NCBI GenBank assembly: GCA_003481775.1
Contig: QULU01000010.1
Span: 49,478-113,477 of the forward strand
DNA length: 64,000 nt
Direction: 5' to 3'
Origin: Clostridiaceae bacterium OM02-2AC
GTDB taxonomy: Bacteria > Bacillota_I > Bacilli_A > Erysipelotrichales > Erysipelotrichaceae
Each line of letters starts with the position of its first letter. The first letter of the stretch is position 1. Below are positions 34,916 to 43,835 of the stretch, in pieces. A program made the translations under genes and the position numbers. Under the pieces are notes generated by a model. It did not search any database, had not been told where the DNA came from, and saw only the letters and a list, made by a program, of their open reading frames with translations.

Positions 34916-36070
34916 CTACTTCATCAGTTTTCCACTGCCCTTATAATCCCGCAGAATGTTCGTATCATAGCTGAAAATCATCTTCTGCTCCCGCCGTACC
35001 CGCTGAAGTGCAAGCGAGATAAGCTCATCGAGCAAGGCCGGGAAGGGCAGACCTTCCTTTTCCCATAAATAGAAGGACAAGGAGCCGGGAATCGTATTGA
35101 TTTCATTCACATACAGAGCCGCGCTGTCTGCGTGCATCAGAAAATCAATTCGCACGACGCCTGCCGCATTCAGCGCACGGAAGGTATCCATCGCCATCGA
35201 ACGAATCTCCTCCGCCTGCTCATCGCTTAGCTCTGCCGGCAGCTTGCGGCTGGTGCTGAGCATTCCCTTGGATTTTCCCTGTCCGCTGTACTTGTCGTCA
35301 TAGGACAGTATTTCATCCTGCTTAACGACTTCTTCCAGCGTACTGCAGCGGCAGCCATCCTCATCCCCCAATACCGATGCGTTGATTTCCCGCAGCGGTT
35401 CAATCACCTTTTCAATAACAACCTTGTGGTCATACTGAAAGGCCTCGATCATACTTTTATGAAGCTCTACATCGTTATGGGCAACGGCGATGCCAACACT
35501 GCTTCCCAGATTCGCAGGCTTGATGATGAGCGGATAACCAAGGCGTTGTGCCTTTTTGAAAAAGGACTGCTCCATCGGCTGATGCAGTGTCCAGAAAAAC
35601 CACGGTACAACGGAAAGGCCACTATCCTGCAGCACCTGCTTCATAATCACCTTATCCTGCCCGATTGCTCCTGCCAGAACATTGCAGCCGACATAGGGCA
35701 CTCCGATCGTTTTCAGATAACCCTGAAAGGTACCATCCTCCCCATTGGTTCCATGCAGTACCGGAAATACCATATCGACTTCCTTATCTCTGCCAAAGAT
35801 TTTACGCCGCGATGGAATCAAATAGGTATGTGCTTCTCTACGAATTAAAGCGACACTGGTATGATCCGCTATGAATTCCTCAATATGCTGAAAGGTTTCC
35901 AGCTCCCGCAATTCCTCCTCACAAAACATCCTGCCATCCTTGGCGATATACAACGGCAGTATTTCATAGCGCTCCTCGTCCAGAGCTGCCATAACCTGCT
36001 GGGCCGACAGGACACTGATTTCATGTTCTACACTTCTGCCGCCAAATGCCACGGCAATTTTAAGTTTCAT
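34916..36070 (-). CDS. ddl: D-alanine--D-alanine ligase family (Ddl)
   Basis: 384 residues, ATP-grasp ligase making the D-Ala-D-X dipeptide for peptidoglycan. Marks: AFGGRSVEHEISVLSA, LHGTNGEDGTFQGYL, KPANLGSSVGI, SYDDKYSGQGKSKGM (omega loop) and RIDFLMHADSAALYVNEINTIPGS. The omega-loop Tyr-Asp-Asp-Lys-Tyr resembles D-Ala:D-Ala ligases more than VanA/B-type D-lactate ligases; D-Ser use cannot be excluded. The ATG at 36070 follows AGGAAG. Third gene behind an alpha/beta hydrolase and a membrane-anchored Mur ligase, which would use its product. Could be a second copy beside a housekeeping ddl elsewhere. Confidence 0.88.
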   Translation of the reverse strand: MKLKIAVAFGGRSVEHEISVLSAQQVMAALDEERYEILPLYIAKDGRMFCEEELRELETFQHIEEFIADHTSVALIRREAHTYLIPSRRKIFGRDKEVDMVFPVLHGTNGEDGTFQGYLKTIGVPYVGCNVLAGAIGQDKVIMKQVLQDSGLSVVPWFFWTLHQPMEQSFFKKAQRLGYPLIIKPANLGSSVGIAVAHNDVELHKSMIEAFQYDHKVVIEKVIEPLREINASVLGDEDGCRCSTLEEVVKQDEILSYDDKYSGQGKSKGMLSTSRKLPAELSDEQAEEIRSMAMDTFRALNAAGVVRIDFLMHADSAALYVNEINTIPGSLSFYLWEKEGLPFPALLDELISLALQRVRREQKMIFSYDTNILRDYKGSGKLMK

Positions 36071-36142
36071 AGCATTCTTCCTTTCCTTACACATTATCAG
36101 TGTATGCGAATGCCTAAAACGTGTTCATGCGATTCCGGGGTG

Positions 36143-37714
36143 CTAGTGATTGAATGCGTCCGGTAAATCATTTTCCAGCAGCACACAATCCTGTGGAGCT
36201 GCTTCCTTTTGCACGATTGCCAGCGCTTCCTGAAAGCTGTCGCAAACATGGATTCTCTCTGTCGGAAATCCGCTGTCCGCCAATCCCCTAACGATGCTTT
36301 TTGTCTGTATAGCACCTACCAATACTGCCATATCCACACTATCCGCAATTTCCTTGCCGAGTGTATACTGTTCCTCCTCCTGCTGCTCTCCAAGCTCCAG
36401 AAAACCGGGCGTGATGATAAAACGCTTATGCTTCATCTGCTTCAATACCTCAAGTGCACAGCGCGCCCCCTCCGGATTGGAATTATAGGCATCATCCAGC
36501 AGGGTACAAAAGCTTTTCCGCACCTGCAGCCGATGCTCGACATAGGGCAGCTTTTCGACAGCTAACGCCATTATTTCCCAGGAAACACCAAGTGTATGCG
36601 CAACTGCGATGGCACAGGTGATGTTCACGACATTATGTTTTCCTAAAAGTCTTGTATGAAAGGAATGTGACTGATTATCCTGTACCACCGTAAATGACGT
36701 CCCTTCCTCGCTGTAGCGGATATCCATACAGCGATAATCTGCATCCTCACACATTCCGAACCCTACGATTTGACAGGTATTTTGAATGCTGTAGCTACGG
36801 ATATAGGGATTGTCCCGATTCACAAAGCCGATACCGTTGGCAGGAAGACACTCAATCATCTGCATTTTTTCATGAAGAATATTCTCCATGGAGCCAAACG
36901 TTGCCAGATGCTGTGGACCGACAGAGGTCACAACCCCGTACTGCGGCTTTACAAACTGCATCAGATCATGAATCTCCTTCACATGATCTGCCCCCATTTC
37001 ACATAGAAACACCTCATGCAGACGCTCCAGCTTATTGCGTATGGTGAGGGTGATTCCCATTTGATTATTATAGGAGCCGGGCGTCATCAGGGTATAGTAA
37101 ACATCTGACAAAAGCTCATTGAGGATGGTTTTTACACTCGTTTTTCCATAGCTTCCAGTGATGCCGACGATGGACAGCGCATTGTTGCTTCTTAACAGCT
37201 TTGCGGCATCCGCTGCATAATGGTTGCGGATTGCCATTTCCAACGGCTCTAAAATCCATGCGACAGGCAGCACCATCAGCCATGCGGACAGAAAAAGAAA
37301 CGGCGTCATGAGAATGAGAGCTGCAGCAGACAGGAATTCATGCAGTACACACAGCAGGATGCCATATACTGCATACAGCAGGATGCTCAGGCGATGAATC
37401 CGCGCTGTTTTTACCAGTGGCTTGCGATACTCACGTTCTTCCTCCATCTTACAGCTGATGTAGGCATAGATCGCAACCAGCATCAGCAGCAGAACCTCCT
37501 GCATGGAAGTCGGCTGCAGAAGAAGAAGGCTGTAGCTCAGCATCAGCGTCAGCAGTATTTTCAAAATCCGCTTCCAGGATAAGCGGATGAAGGACATCAG
37601 CCATGTCCGATATCGCCCTCTGTTGTAACGGTTCTGCTGGAACATATGCATAGACTGCTTCAAAGGAACATAAAGAAAAAAAAGATACACCGCCAGAAAA
37701 CAGAACAGCATCAT
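36143..37714 (-). CDS. Membrane-anchored Mur ligase (MurF-like)
   Basis: 523 residues. Residues 1-~165 hold about five hydrophobic segments, then a MurF-type ligase: P-loop GITGSYGKTSVK, NNQMGITLTI, FLCEMGADHVKEI, GKHNVVNITCAIAVA and DDAYNSNPEGA. MurF joins D-Ala-D-Ala (or a variant dipeptide) to the UDP-MurNAc-tripeptide. The membrane domain is not found in ordinary cytosolic MurF. Overlaps the upstream hydrolase gene by 4 bases and precedes ddl by 72, so dipeptide synthesis and attachment are coupled here. The exact dipeptide is unknown. Confidence 0.88.
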   Translation of the reverse strand: MMLFCFLAVYLFFLYVPLKQSMHMFQQNRYNRGRYRTWLMSFIRLSWKRILKILLTLMLSYSLLLLQPTSMQEVLLLMLVAIYAYISCKMEEEREYRKPLVKTARIHRLSILLYAVYGILLCVLHEFLSAAALILMTPFLFLSAWLMVLPVAWILEPLEMAIRNHYAADAAKLLRSNNALSIVGITGSYGKTSVKTILNELLSDVYYTLMTPGSYNNQMGITLTIRNKLERLHEVFLCEMGADHVKEIHDLMQFVKPQYGVVTSVGPQHLATFGSMENILHEKMQMIECLPANGIGFVNRDNPYIRSYSIQNTCQIVGFGMCEDADYRCMDIRYSEEGTSFTVVQDNQSHSFHTRLLGKHNVVNITCAIAVAHTLGVSWEIMALAVEKLPYVEHRLQVRKSFCTLLDDAYNSNPEGARCALEVLKQMKHKRFIITPGFLELGEQQEEEQYTLGKEIADSVDMAVLVGAIQTKSIVRGLADSGFPTERIHVCDSFQEALAIVQKEAAPQDCVLLENDLPDAFNH

Positions 37715-38421
37715 GGTCTTAAAAAGGCATCCACGATGCGGCAGAACTGTATGCTAAGGTGGAAGTAGGCAAAATGATCCTCCTTCGGCAGAACAACCAG
37801 GGCGGCATTTGGCAGTTCCTCCTCCATGACACGGCCCATCCACAGTGGTGTTGCCGTATCCTTTTCTCCCCAGACAAGCAGTGTTTCCGTGGATATATCC
37901 TTCAATATTCCCCGAAGATCATCCTCAACACTGGCGACGAGAACCCCTTTCATAATTGGTGAGGCATTCTGATAATCACTGCTTCCCATAGCCGGGGCAG
38001 CATGCAGTCTTTTCAGCAGCTTATATGTCTTTACGCGAATATGATAGCCAAGCCCGCGCTTTGCCTGAATGCCCGCAGCACCACTCAGTACCATTTTCTC
38101 CACCGGATAGCGGTATGCATATCGCAATGCAATGCGTGCACCAAAGGAATGAGCGATAAAGTTTACACGTGTAATTTGCATATAGGCAAGCAGCTCCTGC
38201 AGAAAATCCACATAATCGTCAACACTCCAGACGCGCGGCGGCTCCTCACTCTCTCCAAATCCGGGCAAATCCAGATTGATCACCGTAAAGGTGTCACAGA
38301 GATGATCCTGCAGAAACTTCATCATGTACTGATTCTGTCCCCATCCGTGCAACAGAACCACAGCAGGCTCGTTACTCCCTGCGCGTGTAACATTTACTTT
38401 TATATTTTGAATGGTAATCAT
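37711..38421 (-). CDS. Alpha/beta hydrolase
   Basis: 236 residues. HGWGQNQ oxyanion region, nucleophile Ser in FIAHSFGARIAL, acid in VWGEKDTATP, His in PKEDHFAYF: a complete triad of the alpha/beta hydrolase fold. No signal peptide, so cytosolic. First gene of the operon with the Mur ligase and ddl, after GAGGAGG. A role in precursor or lipid turnover is a guess; substrate unknown. Confidence 0.88.
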   Translation of the reverse strand: MITIQNIKVNVTRAGSNEPAVVLLHGWGQNQYMMKFLQDHLCDTFTVINLDLPGFGESEEPPRVWSVDDYVDFLQELLAYMQITRVNFIAHSFGARIALRYAYRYPVEKMVLSGAAGIQAKRGLGYHIRVKTYKLLKRLHAAPAMGSSDYQNASPIMKGVLVASVEDDLRGILKDISTETLLVWGEKDTATPLWMGRVMEEELPNAALVVLPKEDHFAYFHLSIQFCRIVDAFLRP

Positions 38422-38557
38422 GTTGTTCCTCCTCTTTCAAGTATATGATGCTTATGGAGTGATAGACCCCAACGTTCGACAAAGTTTTCTGCAGGTCTTT
38501 CTATTTTATGAGAAAGAAATGCCGGTTTCTGGGTAGTCTGTAGAGGAGGTGAAGAAT

Positions 38558-40078
38558 ATGACAGAATCATTCTGGATGAAACGAAACACGAAAACGACGA
38601 ACTATCCGACTCTGCAAAAGGAGACGGATGCCCATATTGCCATTATCGGCGGCGGCCTTACCGGTATAACCACAGCCTATTATCTCGCACAGGCAGAGGA
38701 GGATGCGATTCTCCTTGAAGCAGATTCTCTATGCTTTGGTGCCAGCGGAAGAAATACCGGAAAGCTGACCATGCAGCACGGATTGCTGTATGCAAATTTA
38801 ATTGAGCATTATGACCGTATCCTTGCCCGCCAGTATTACGAGGCAAATGAGGAAGCATTGAATTCCATAGAAGCAATTATTCAGGAGCATCATATCGCGT
38901 GCAGCTTTGAACGTTGTGATGCTATGCTGTTTACCCGTGATGCCGTGCAGGTAGCCAAACTACAGGAGGAATACCAGGCCTATCTGGATCTGCATATTCC
39001 CTGCACCTACATAGAAAAAACAGACGCACCGTTTCCTATGGAGGCAGGACTGCGGATGCAGTATCAGGCACGCTTTGACCCCTATGCCTACGGCTGTGCA
39101 CTCGCTGAAATCGCAAAGGAGGGCGGCATTGATATCTATGAGCATTCTCCTGTCACAGACATGCAGGAGGAAGAACACGGCTATCGTCTGATGGTCAACG
39201 GTACGTGCGTACATGCGGATATCGTCATCTTCGCCACGCAGTTTCCGTTTATCGATCAGGGACACTTTTACTTTACGCGTATGTATTGTGATCAGGAAAG
39301 CGTAATCAGTGCCAAGATCGAACATGCGATGCCAAAGGATATGATGCTGTCCCTCGATGATCGTGTACAGTCCTATAACACCTGCGAGGATACTCTGCTG
39401 TATGCGGGCAACACCTATAAAAGCGGACAGGATAAGGCGATGAATCTGCAGGAATTTGAAAATACCCTGCGTGAGGATTTCATCGTGCAGGAAATCACCG
39501 CCGCATGGAGCTCACAGGATTATATGACCTTTGATCAGCTGCCCCTCATCGGTAAGCTGGATAAGCATGAGGATCGCGTATTGTTTGCCAGCGGCTATAA
39601 CAAATGGGGAAACACCACAAGCTGCATCGCAGGAAAGCTGTTATGCTCCTACGCGCTGCATCGCGGCTCTCCCTATCGCATGATGTTCTCTCCACAGCGC
39701 CTGTCCAGCATATTTTCACTGCAGTTTGTCAAAGAAAACCTGAATGTTGTCGGCGCCTTTCTGAAAAGCAAGCTGCAAAAAAGCACCACAGAGTATCCGC
39801 ATATCGGAGAAGGCACCATTATGGAGCTGGACGATCATCGCTATGGCGTATATCGTGATGAGAACGATGAGCTGTATATCGTTGACATCCTCTGTCCGCA
39901 TCTTGGCTGTACACTGCGCTTTAATGCGGACGAAAAGACCTGGGACTGCCCTTGCCATGGATCACGATTTTCCTATACCGGGGAAATCATTAAGGGTCCT
40001 GCCACCCAAAGACTGCATACCATGCACGAGCCGCATAATTCCATTGATCCTCATATAATGAAGAGTGAGGAGTCCTGA
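38558..40078 (+). CDS. FAD-dependent oxidoreductase with C-terminal Rieske domain
   Basis: 506 residues. N-terminal DAO-type FAD domain with dinucleotide motif IAIIGGGLTGITTAYYLA and ASGRNTGKLT, then a C-terminal Rieske [2Fe-2S] domain with CPHLGC and CPCHGSRF near residues 445-470. This fusion is common in Firmicutes; substrate unknown (some act on amines). The ATG at 38558 is used because GAGGAGG overlaps the upstream GTG alternative. Monocistronic; a hairpin AGCGGCTT/AAGCCGCT (40111-40151) without a good T-run follows. Confidence 0.92.
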   Translation: MTESFWMKRNTKTTNYPTLQKETDAHIAIIGGGLTGITTAYYLAQAEEDAILLEADSLCFGASGRNTGKLTMQHGLLYANLIEHYDRILARQYYEANEEALNSIEAIIQEHHIACSFERCDAMLFTRDAVQVAKLQEEYQAYLDLHIPCTYIEKTDAPFPMEAGLRMQYQARFDPYAYGCALAEIAKEGGIDIYEHSPVTDMQEEEHGYRLMVNGTCVHADIVIFATQFPFIDQGHFYFTRMYCDQESVISAKIEHAMPKDMMLSLDDRVQSYNTCEDTLLYAGNTYKSGQDKAMNLQEFENTLREDFIVQEITAAWSSQDYMTFDQLPLIGKLDKHEDRVLFASGYNKWGNTTSCIAGKLLCSYALHRGSPYRMMFSPQRLSSIFSLQFVKENLNVVGAFLKSKLQKSTTEYPHIGEGTIMELDDHRYGVYRDENDELYIVDILCPHLGCTLRFNADEKTWDCPCHGSRFSYTGEIIKGPATQRLHTMHEPHNSIDPHIMKSEES

Positions 40079-40424
40079 TACAGCGGTAGAAATGGATGGA
40101 TGATAGTTGAAGCGGCTTGACTGCTTTTAAAAACACTGCAAGAAAGCCGCTGTTCCTTTCATGTATGAACCTGTAAACGCAAGTCTTGTATTCGTTTGCT
40201 GTCCATACACAAAGCGCTTATTGGATGTGCAGGCTTCTTCCATAAGGCTTGTGCGTGTGATCAGCTGTACCGATTGCGCCTTTTCACTTGCTTACTGCTA
40301 TTCACGAGATGGTTGGTGTATGCGCAAATTGATAGCATCAGAGCGATGCCCTGTTTTCTTCTGCATAAACCAGTCTTGCTTCCTTCCATTTGCGATGCCG
40401 ATTATCAGATTCCATTATAAGAAT
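40079..40424. other. Gap before the insertion sequence
   Basis: Contains the AGCGGCTT/AAGCCGCT hairpin at 40111-40151 (possible weak terminator) and no supported gene up to the left arm of the split terminator at 40425. Confidence 0.4.
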
Positions 40425-40432
40425 AAAAGCAA

Positions 40433-40440
40433 ATTGTTAT
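40433..40440. repeat. Target-site duplication, left copy
   Basis: ATTGTTAT, repeated at 42105-42112 directly beyond the right end of the element; 8 bp is the usual length for ISL3-family insertions. Confidence 0.9.
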
Positions 40441-40553
40441 GGATATCTAAATTATCGTAGGGATAAGTTAGCCCTCTAAATTATCAGAGGGTCAAGATGA
40501 AGGTAAGCTCTAAATTTTGGTAGGGTCAATCTTTTTGTTCATTTATAAAAAAA

Positions 40554-40613
40554 CCTTTCGTTGTATGATGTAATTGTCAAATAACATATCCAACGAAAGG
40601 AGTGGTTTTCCAC
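40554..40613 (+). promoter_or_regulatory. Hairpins hiding the transposase ribosome-binding site
   Basis: CCTTTCGTTG (40554-40563) pairs with CAACGAAAGG (40591-40600), covering the AAAGGAG site; AGTGG-TTT-CCACT (40601-40613) fills the space to the ATG. Would limit transposase made from read-through transcripts. Confidence 0.55.
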
Positions 40614-40614
40614 T

Positions 40615-41931
40615 ATGGACATTATAACAGATTTACTCAATCTTCCTCAAGAATCAATTTTAGATGTCTCCTCGCGTATTGAGAATGATATTCTCATTAT
40701 CCAGCTTACCTTAAAGCCATTTCCCTGCAATTGCCCGATTTGTGGTACACCTTCTTCACGCATAAAAGAATACAAAATCAAACGTATTAAGCACTCCGCA
40801 TTAAATCATAAAAAGTGTGTGATTGAATACCATGCAAGACGTCTTGTCTGTAATCAGTGTGGGAAAACTTTTTATGAGGATAACCCTTTTGTGCCCCCAG
40901 GTCATTCTTTAAGTAATTTAACGATTATCAATACTTTACAGGAGCTTAAGGAATCTAATGCAACTTTTGCCAGTGTAGCCAGACATAATTTCATATCGCC
41001 CACAAAAGTACAGGAGATATTTGATCATTATGTACGGATACCCAAAAGCACTTTGCCAGAAATCATCTGTATTGATGAGGTTTATGCAATGAAGGATAAC
41101 CACAGTAAGTATGTCTGCATTCTTCTAGATTTTAAAACTCATGAAATAGTAGATATGTTGCCCGATAGAAAAAAATATTCTCTTTTGAATTACTTTGATA
41201 GAATCTCTGATCAAGAGAGAAACAATGTTAGATATATCATTATGGACATGTATAGTGTTTATCGTGATATTGTCCATATAAAATTCAAAAATGCATCTAT
41301 CGCTGTTGATTCGTTTCATGTAATGAAGAATATCAATGCCGCTTTAGACAAGGTCAGAATTCGCATCATGAAAGGGAAGAAGTCTGATTCTGTTGGTTAC
41401 TATTTACTTAAAAATTTCCATTGGCTATTACTCGCCGGAGAAGTAAGAGAAAATAAACGTAGATATAATAAGCGATTGCGCAGATATATCAATTATCCCC
41501 AGTTGCTTGATCTAATCTTAGATATTTCAAGTGAACTTAAGGAGGCGTATTTATTCAAAGACTCCTATGCAGTTTTTAACATGACCAGTGATCACAAGAA
41601 TGCAGATGAAAAGTTTTCAGATTTTATGAATATGAAAAAGGATTGTAGAATACCTGAAATGGTTGAAATCCTCCATATGTTGAATAACTGGCATGACGAA
41701 ATCATTCATTCTTTTATAGTGGTTGATGGCAGACGTCTATCCAACGGCATTATGGAATCAAGAAACTCCATTGTTAAATTGATCAAGAAAACAGGAAATG
41801 GATATGTCAATTTTGCCAGATTCAGAAACCGCTGTATGTACTGTATGAACAAGGATGCTATTCCCAATATGGCTGGTTTCGATATACCATTAAAAATGAA
41901 GGGGCATAAGCGAGGTAAATATAAAAAGTAG
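40615..41931 (+). CDS. ISL3-family transposase
   Basis: 438 residues, intact. N-terminal zinc-finger region (CNCPICGTPSSRI ... CNQCGKTFYED), a helix-turn-helix near 110-135, then the DDE catalytic domain with IICIDEVYAMKD (first Asp), IIMDMYSVYRD (second Asp), and RRLSNGIMESRNSIVK with the Glu. Size and motif spacing fit the ISL3 (transposase_12) family. AT-rich codon use compared with neighbours. SD AAAGGAG is 12 bases from the ATG and sequestered by hairpins. Confidence 0.95.
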   Translation: MDIITDLLNLPQESILDVSSRIENDILIIQLTLKPFPCNCPICGTPSSRIKEYKIKRIKHSALNHKKCVIEYHARRLVCNQCGKTFYEDNPFVPPGHSLSNLTIINTLQELKESNATFASVARHNFISPTKVQEIFDHYVRIPKSTLPEIICIDEVYAMKDNHSKYVCILLDFKTHEIVDMLPDRKKYSLLNYFDRISDQERNNVRYIIMDMYSVYRDIVHIKFKNASIAVDSFHVMKNINAALDKVRIRIMKGKKSDSVGYYLLKNFHWLLLAGEVRENKRRYNKRLRRYINYPQLLDLILDISSELKEAYLFKDSYAVFNMTSDHKNADEKFSDFMNMKKDCRIPEMVEILHMLNNWHDEIIHSFIVVDGRRLSNGIMESRNSIVKLIKKTGNGYVNFARFRNRCMYCMNKDAIPNMAGFDIPLKMKGHKRGKYKK

Positions 41932-41961
41932 TCTTTCTCACAAGATGTTATTTGACACTAT

Positions 41962-42006
41962 AAAAGGCAGTGCATGTTCATACTCTGACATTTGCACTGC
42001 CTTTTT
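41962..42006 (+). terminator. Transposase terminator
   Basis: AAAAGGCAGTGCA ... TGCACTGCCTTTTT, 13-bp stem, inside the element. Confidence 0.9.
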
Positions 42007-42104
42007 GAAACCCTATAATACTTTAGAGCACACCTCAATCATCATAAAACCCTACGTTTATTTAGAGCGTTTTTTTTCACAACCCTACGTTAATTTAGAG
42101 ACCC

Positions 42105-42112
42105 ATTGTTAT
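42105..42112. repeat. Target-site duplication, right copy
   Basis: ATTGTTAT, identical to 40433-40440. Confidence 0.9.
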
Positions 42113-42171
42113 CCGATGACAGCAATTTGCTTTTTTCTTTACTTATTCCTTTAGAAGAACTTCACCAATAA

Positions 42172-42399
42172 ATGAGAAACAGGATGCTGCTTCCCCTGCA
42201 ATGGTTTTCCTTTATTCTGCCATTGACACATGGGCTGCAGGAAATGCAGCTGCTTATCCATGGAACATGGAATACGCAGGTCACTTTTCTGATGCTGCAG
42301 GAGGTGCTTTGTATGGTGTGCTATGCAGTCGCTGCTTACGTGATGTTTCGTATCCTGGAGCGTATAGCCATGCGAAACGCAACCATTGATCTATATTGA
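42172..42399 (+). pseudogene. C-terminal remnant of an ABC-2-type permease
   Basis: 75 codons without a ribosome-binding site. PLQWFSFILPLTHGLQEMQLL followed by a hydrophobic segment and the ending RIAMRNATIDLY resembles the last two membrane helices and tail of ABC-2 export permeases. The rest of the gene and its ATPase partner are absent on either side, and an old terminator lies just upstream, so it is a stranded fragment. Confidence 0.5.
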
Positions 42400-42623
42400 T
42401 GCTGTAATAAGCAGGAAAAGAACCTGTTGCGCTTAAAGTGAGCCTTTCATTTGGATATCCAAACTTTTTGTTCATTTCATACGCTTCGGGTTCTTTTTCA
42501 TATCAATGCACCTCCCTGCACATGGATTTCCATGGGTCAAGAGCAGATCACAGGCATTCTGCTTATTCACCTTAGCTTCATATATGCAAGTTTCATGAAA
42601 CATCATGTTCCCACCATCAGCTT
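42400..42623. other. Short gap with palindromes
   Basis: TTTGGATATCCAAA palindrome and an AAAAGAACC/GGTTCTTTT long-range repeat; no gene. Confidence 0.4.
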
Positions 42624-43058
42624 CTATACCCACCCTTTTTCCGTAGGGAATGCCTTTTCCTGACAATCACTGCACGCTTTATCATGAATGGAAATAACGC
42701 CACCGCAGGTAGAACAGGTATATTTCTTTTTCTGCTGCTCCATAAATACCTCTAACCCCTGATTTTTCACAATCTCGCTATTTTCCATGAGACTAGCCTG
42801 ATATCTTTTTTTATAGCTATTCTCAAGGTTTTTTATAAGCTTACAAGGATAATCCGAACAGGCATAGCAATAGGATAAATCTCTGGCTTTAACACAGTCC
42901 TTGATTTTACACCTACGGCAGTGTTCAGGTTTACCCCTATCACTTTTCAGGCAGCCATCACATGGTTTTTTATGATAGCAATGCTTATAACAAACCTTGC
43001 AATTCATACCGCATGGGGCAAACATGATCGCTTCTATATCACTTTCCTTCATCATCAT
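42624..43058 (-). CDS. Cysteine-rich DUF3795 protein
   Basis: 144 residues with 17 Cys in pairs. FAPCGMNCKVCYKHC, CDGCLKSD, HCRRCKIKDCVKARDLSYC and ACSDYPCKLIKNLE match the DUF3795 family, presumed metal- or iron-sulfur-binding, function unknown. A second Cys4 cluster (CSTCGG ... CSDCQE) at the C-terminus looks like a zinc ribbon. GGAGGTGAT precedes the ATG. First of several small minus-strand genes in an AT-rich accessory stretch. Confidence 0.85.
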   Translation of the reverse strand: MMMKESDIEAIMFAPCGMNCKVCYKHCYHKKPCDGCLKSDRGKPEHCRRCKIKDCVKARDLSYCYACSDYPCKLIKNLENSYKKRYQASLMENSEIVKNQGLEVFMEQQKKKYTCSTCGGVISIHDKACSDCQEKAFPTEKGWV

Positions 43059-43182
43059 TAGTAATCACCTCCATAAACGCAGCTTGTTTTACATACCTGT
43101 GTATCACATATAAATGCTTTCAACAGCGATAAGCTTCCTTAAGTCCTCCCCAAAATGGTACAGCTCCTCGCATATAAGCTCG

Positions 43183-43792
43183 TTATGACTTCTCTATGGA
43201 AATAAAGGTAGGAAACTGGTCCGGGCTCTGCATACGCTGCATCGTATTTGTATCCATATCAAAACATTTTCCGTTATAATCATAATGCAATTTACCATCG
43301 ACACAATACAGGCAATGCTCTGCCGGAAATGCTACAGGCTTATAGCGGTCATTCTGAATCAGCTGATCCCGGTATACTGCCTGATCCTCTGTTAGCCTTA
43401 CTACATCATTTTCTAGACGAATATCAATAGATTCCACTCACCACAGCCTCTGCCGCTACCTGCTTGCCGGAAGCGGATATCAGCCGAAAGCTGCCGGTTA
43501 CAGCATCCGTGCTTCTGCGCTTTGCCAATTCAAAGCGGAATAATGATACTGCGCTGAAATCCTTCCGCAGCTTTTCGCGTTGACCATCGGCTCCCATAAG
43601 CCAATTTTTTCATTCGCTATAATGAACATATCATGCTGAAAGCCACTTTGAGAATATTTTAGATTAGAAAAGGAAATCTGATCAGAGTAAACACCTTGCA
43701 GCGCACCGTTCTCCAGCTCGTATGCCAGCTCTTTCGTATACAATGTCTTACCATTCACATTCTCTTCAATGAATTTTATAATTTTTCCATCC
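43183..43792 (-). pseudogene. Frameshifted hypothetical gene
   Basis: Three consecutive open segments in different minus-strand frames read like one protein of ~200 residues: KDGKIIKFIEENVNGKTLY to NEKIGLWEPMVNA; then, after a shift near 43576, EKLRKDFSAVSLFRFELAK to VAAEAVVSGIY; then, after a shift near 43425, DIRLENDVVRLTEDQAVY to TFISIEKS. No segment has its own start signal, and the first lacks an ATG. Family not recognised. Each piece alone would look like a small ORF, but the joint reading argues for decay. Confidence 0.6.
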
Positions 43793-43835
43793 TTCTATCC
43801 TTTCATCCTAAATTTTCGCACATCGATATACCAGA

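Larger units (their letters stand above)
40441..42104 (+). mobile_element. Complete ISL3-family insertion sequence (1664 bp)
   Basis: Ends are imperfect 22-bp inverted repeats (40441-40462 and 42083-42104; 19 of 22 match), starting GG and sharing TCTAAATTA and CGTAGGG. An 8-bp direct repeat flanks them. The single transposase gene is intact and followed by an internal terminator. Besides the terminal repeat, each end has two more copies of the 18-bp core: left 40445-40462, 40474-40491, 40508-40525; right 42011-42028, 42050-42067, 42083-42100, all pointing inward. Probably recently active. Confidence 0.92.
40425..42136 (+). other. Ancestral terminator split by the insertion sequence
   Basis: Removing the element and one target copy joins AAAAGCAAATTG (40425-40436) to CAATTTGCTTTTTT (42123-42136) with a ~14-base loop, a textbook terminator. 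The element sits at the stem-loop boundary. Confidence 0.75.
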
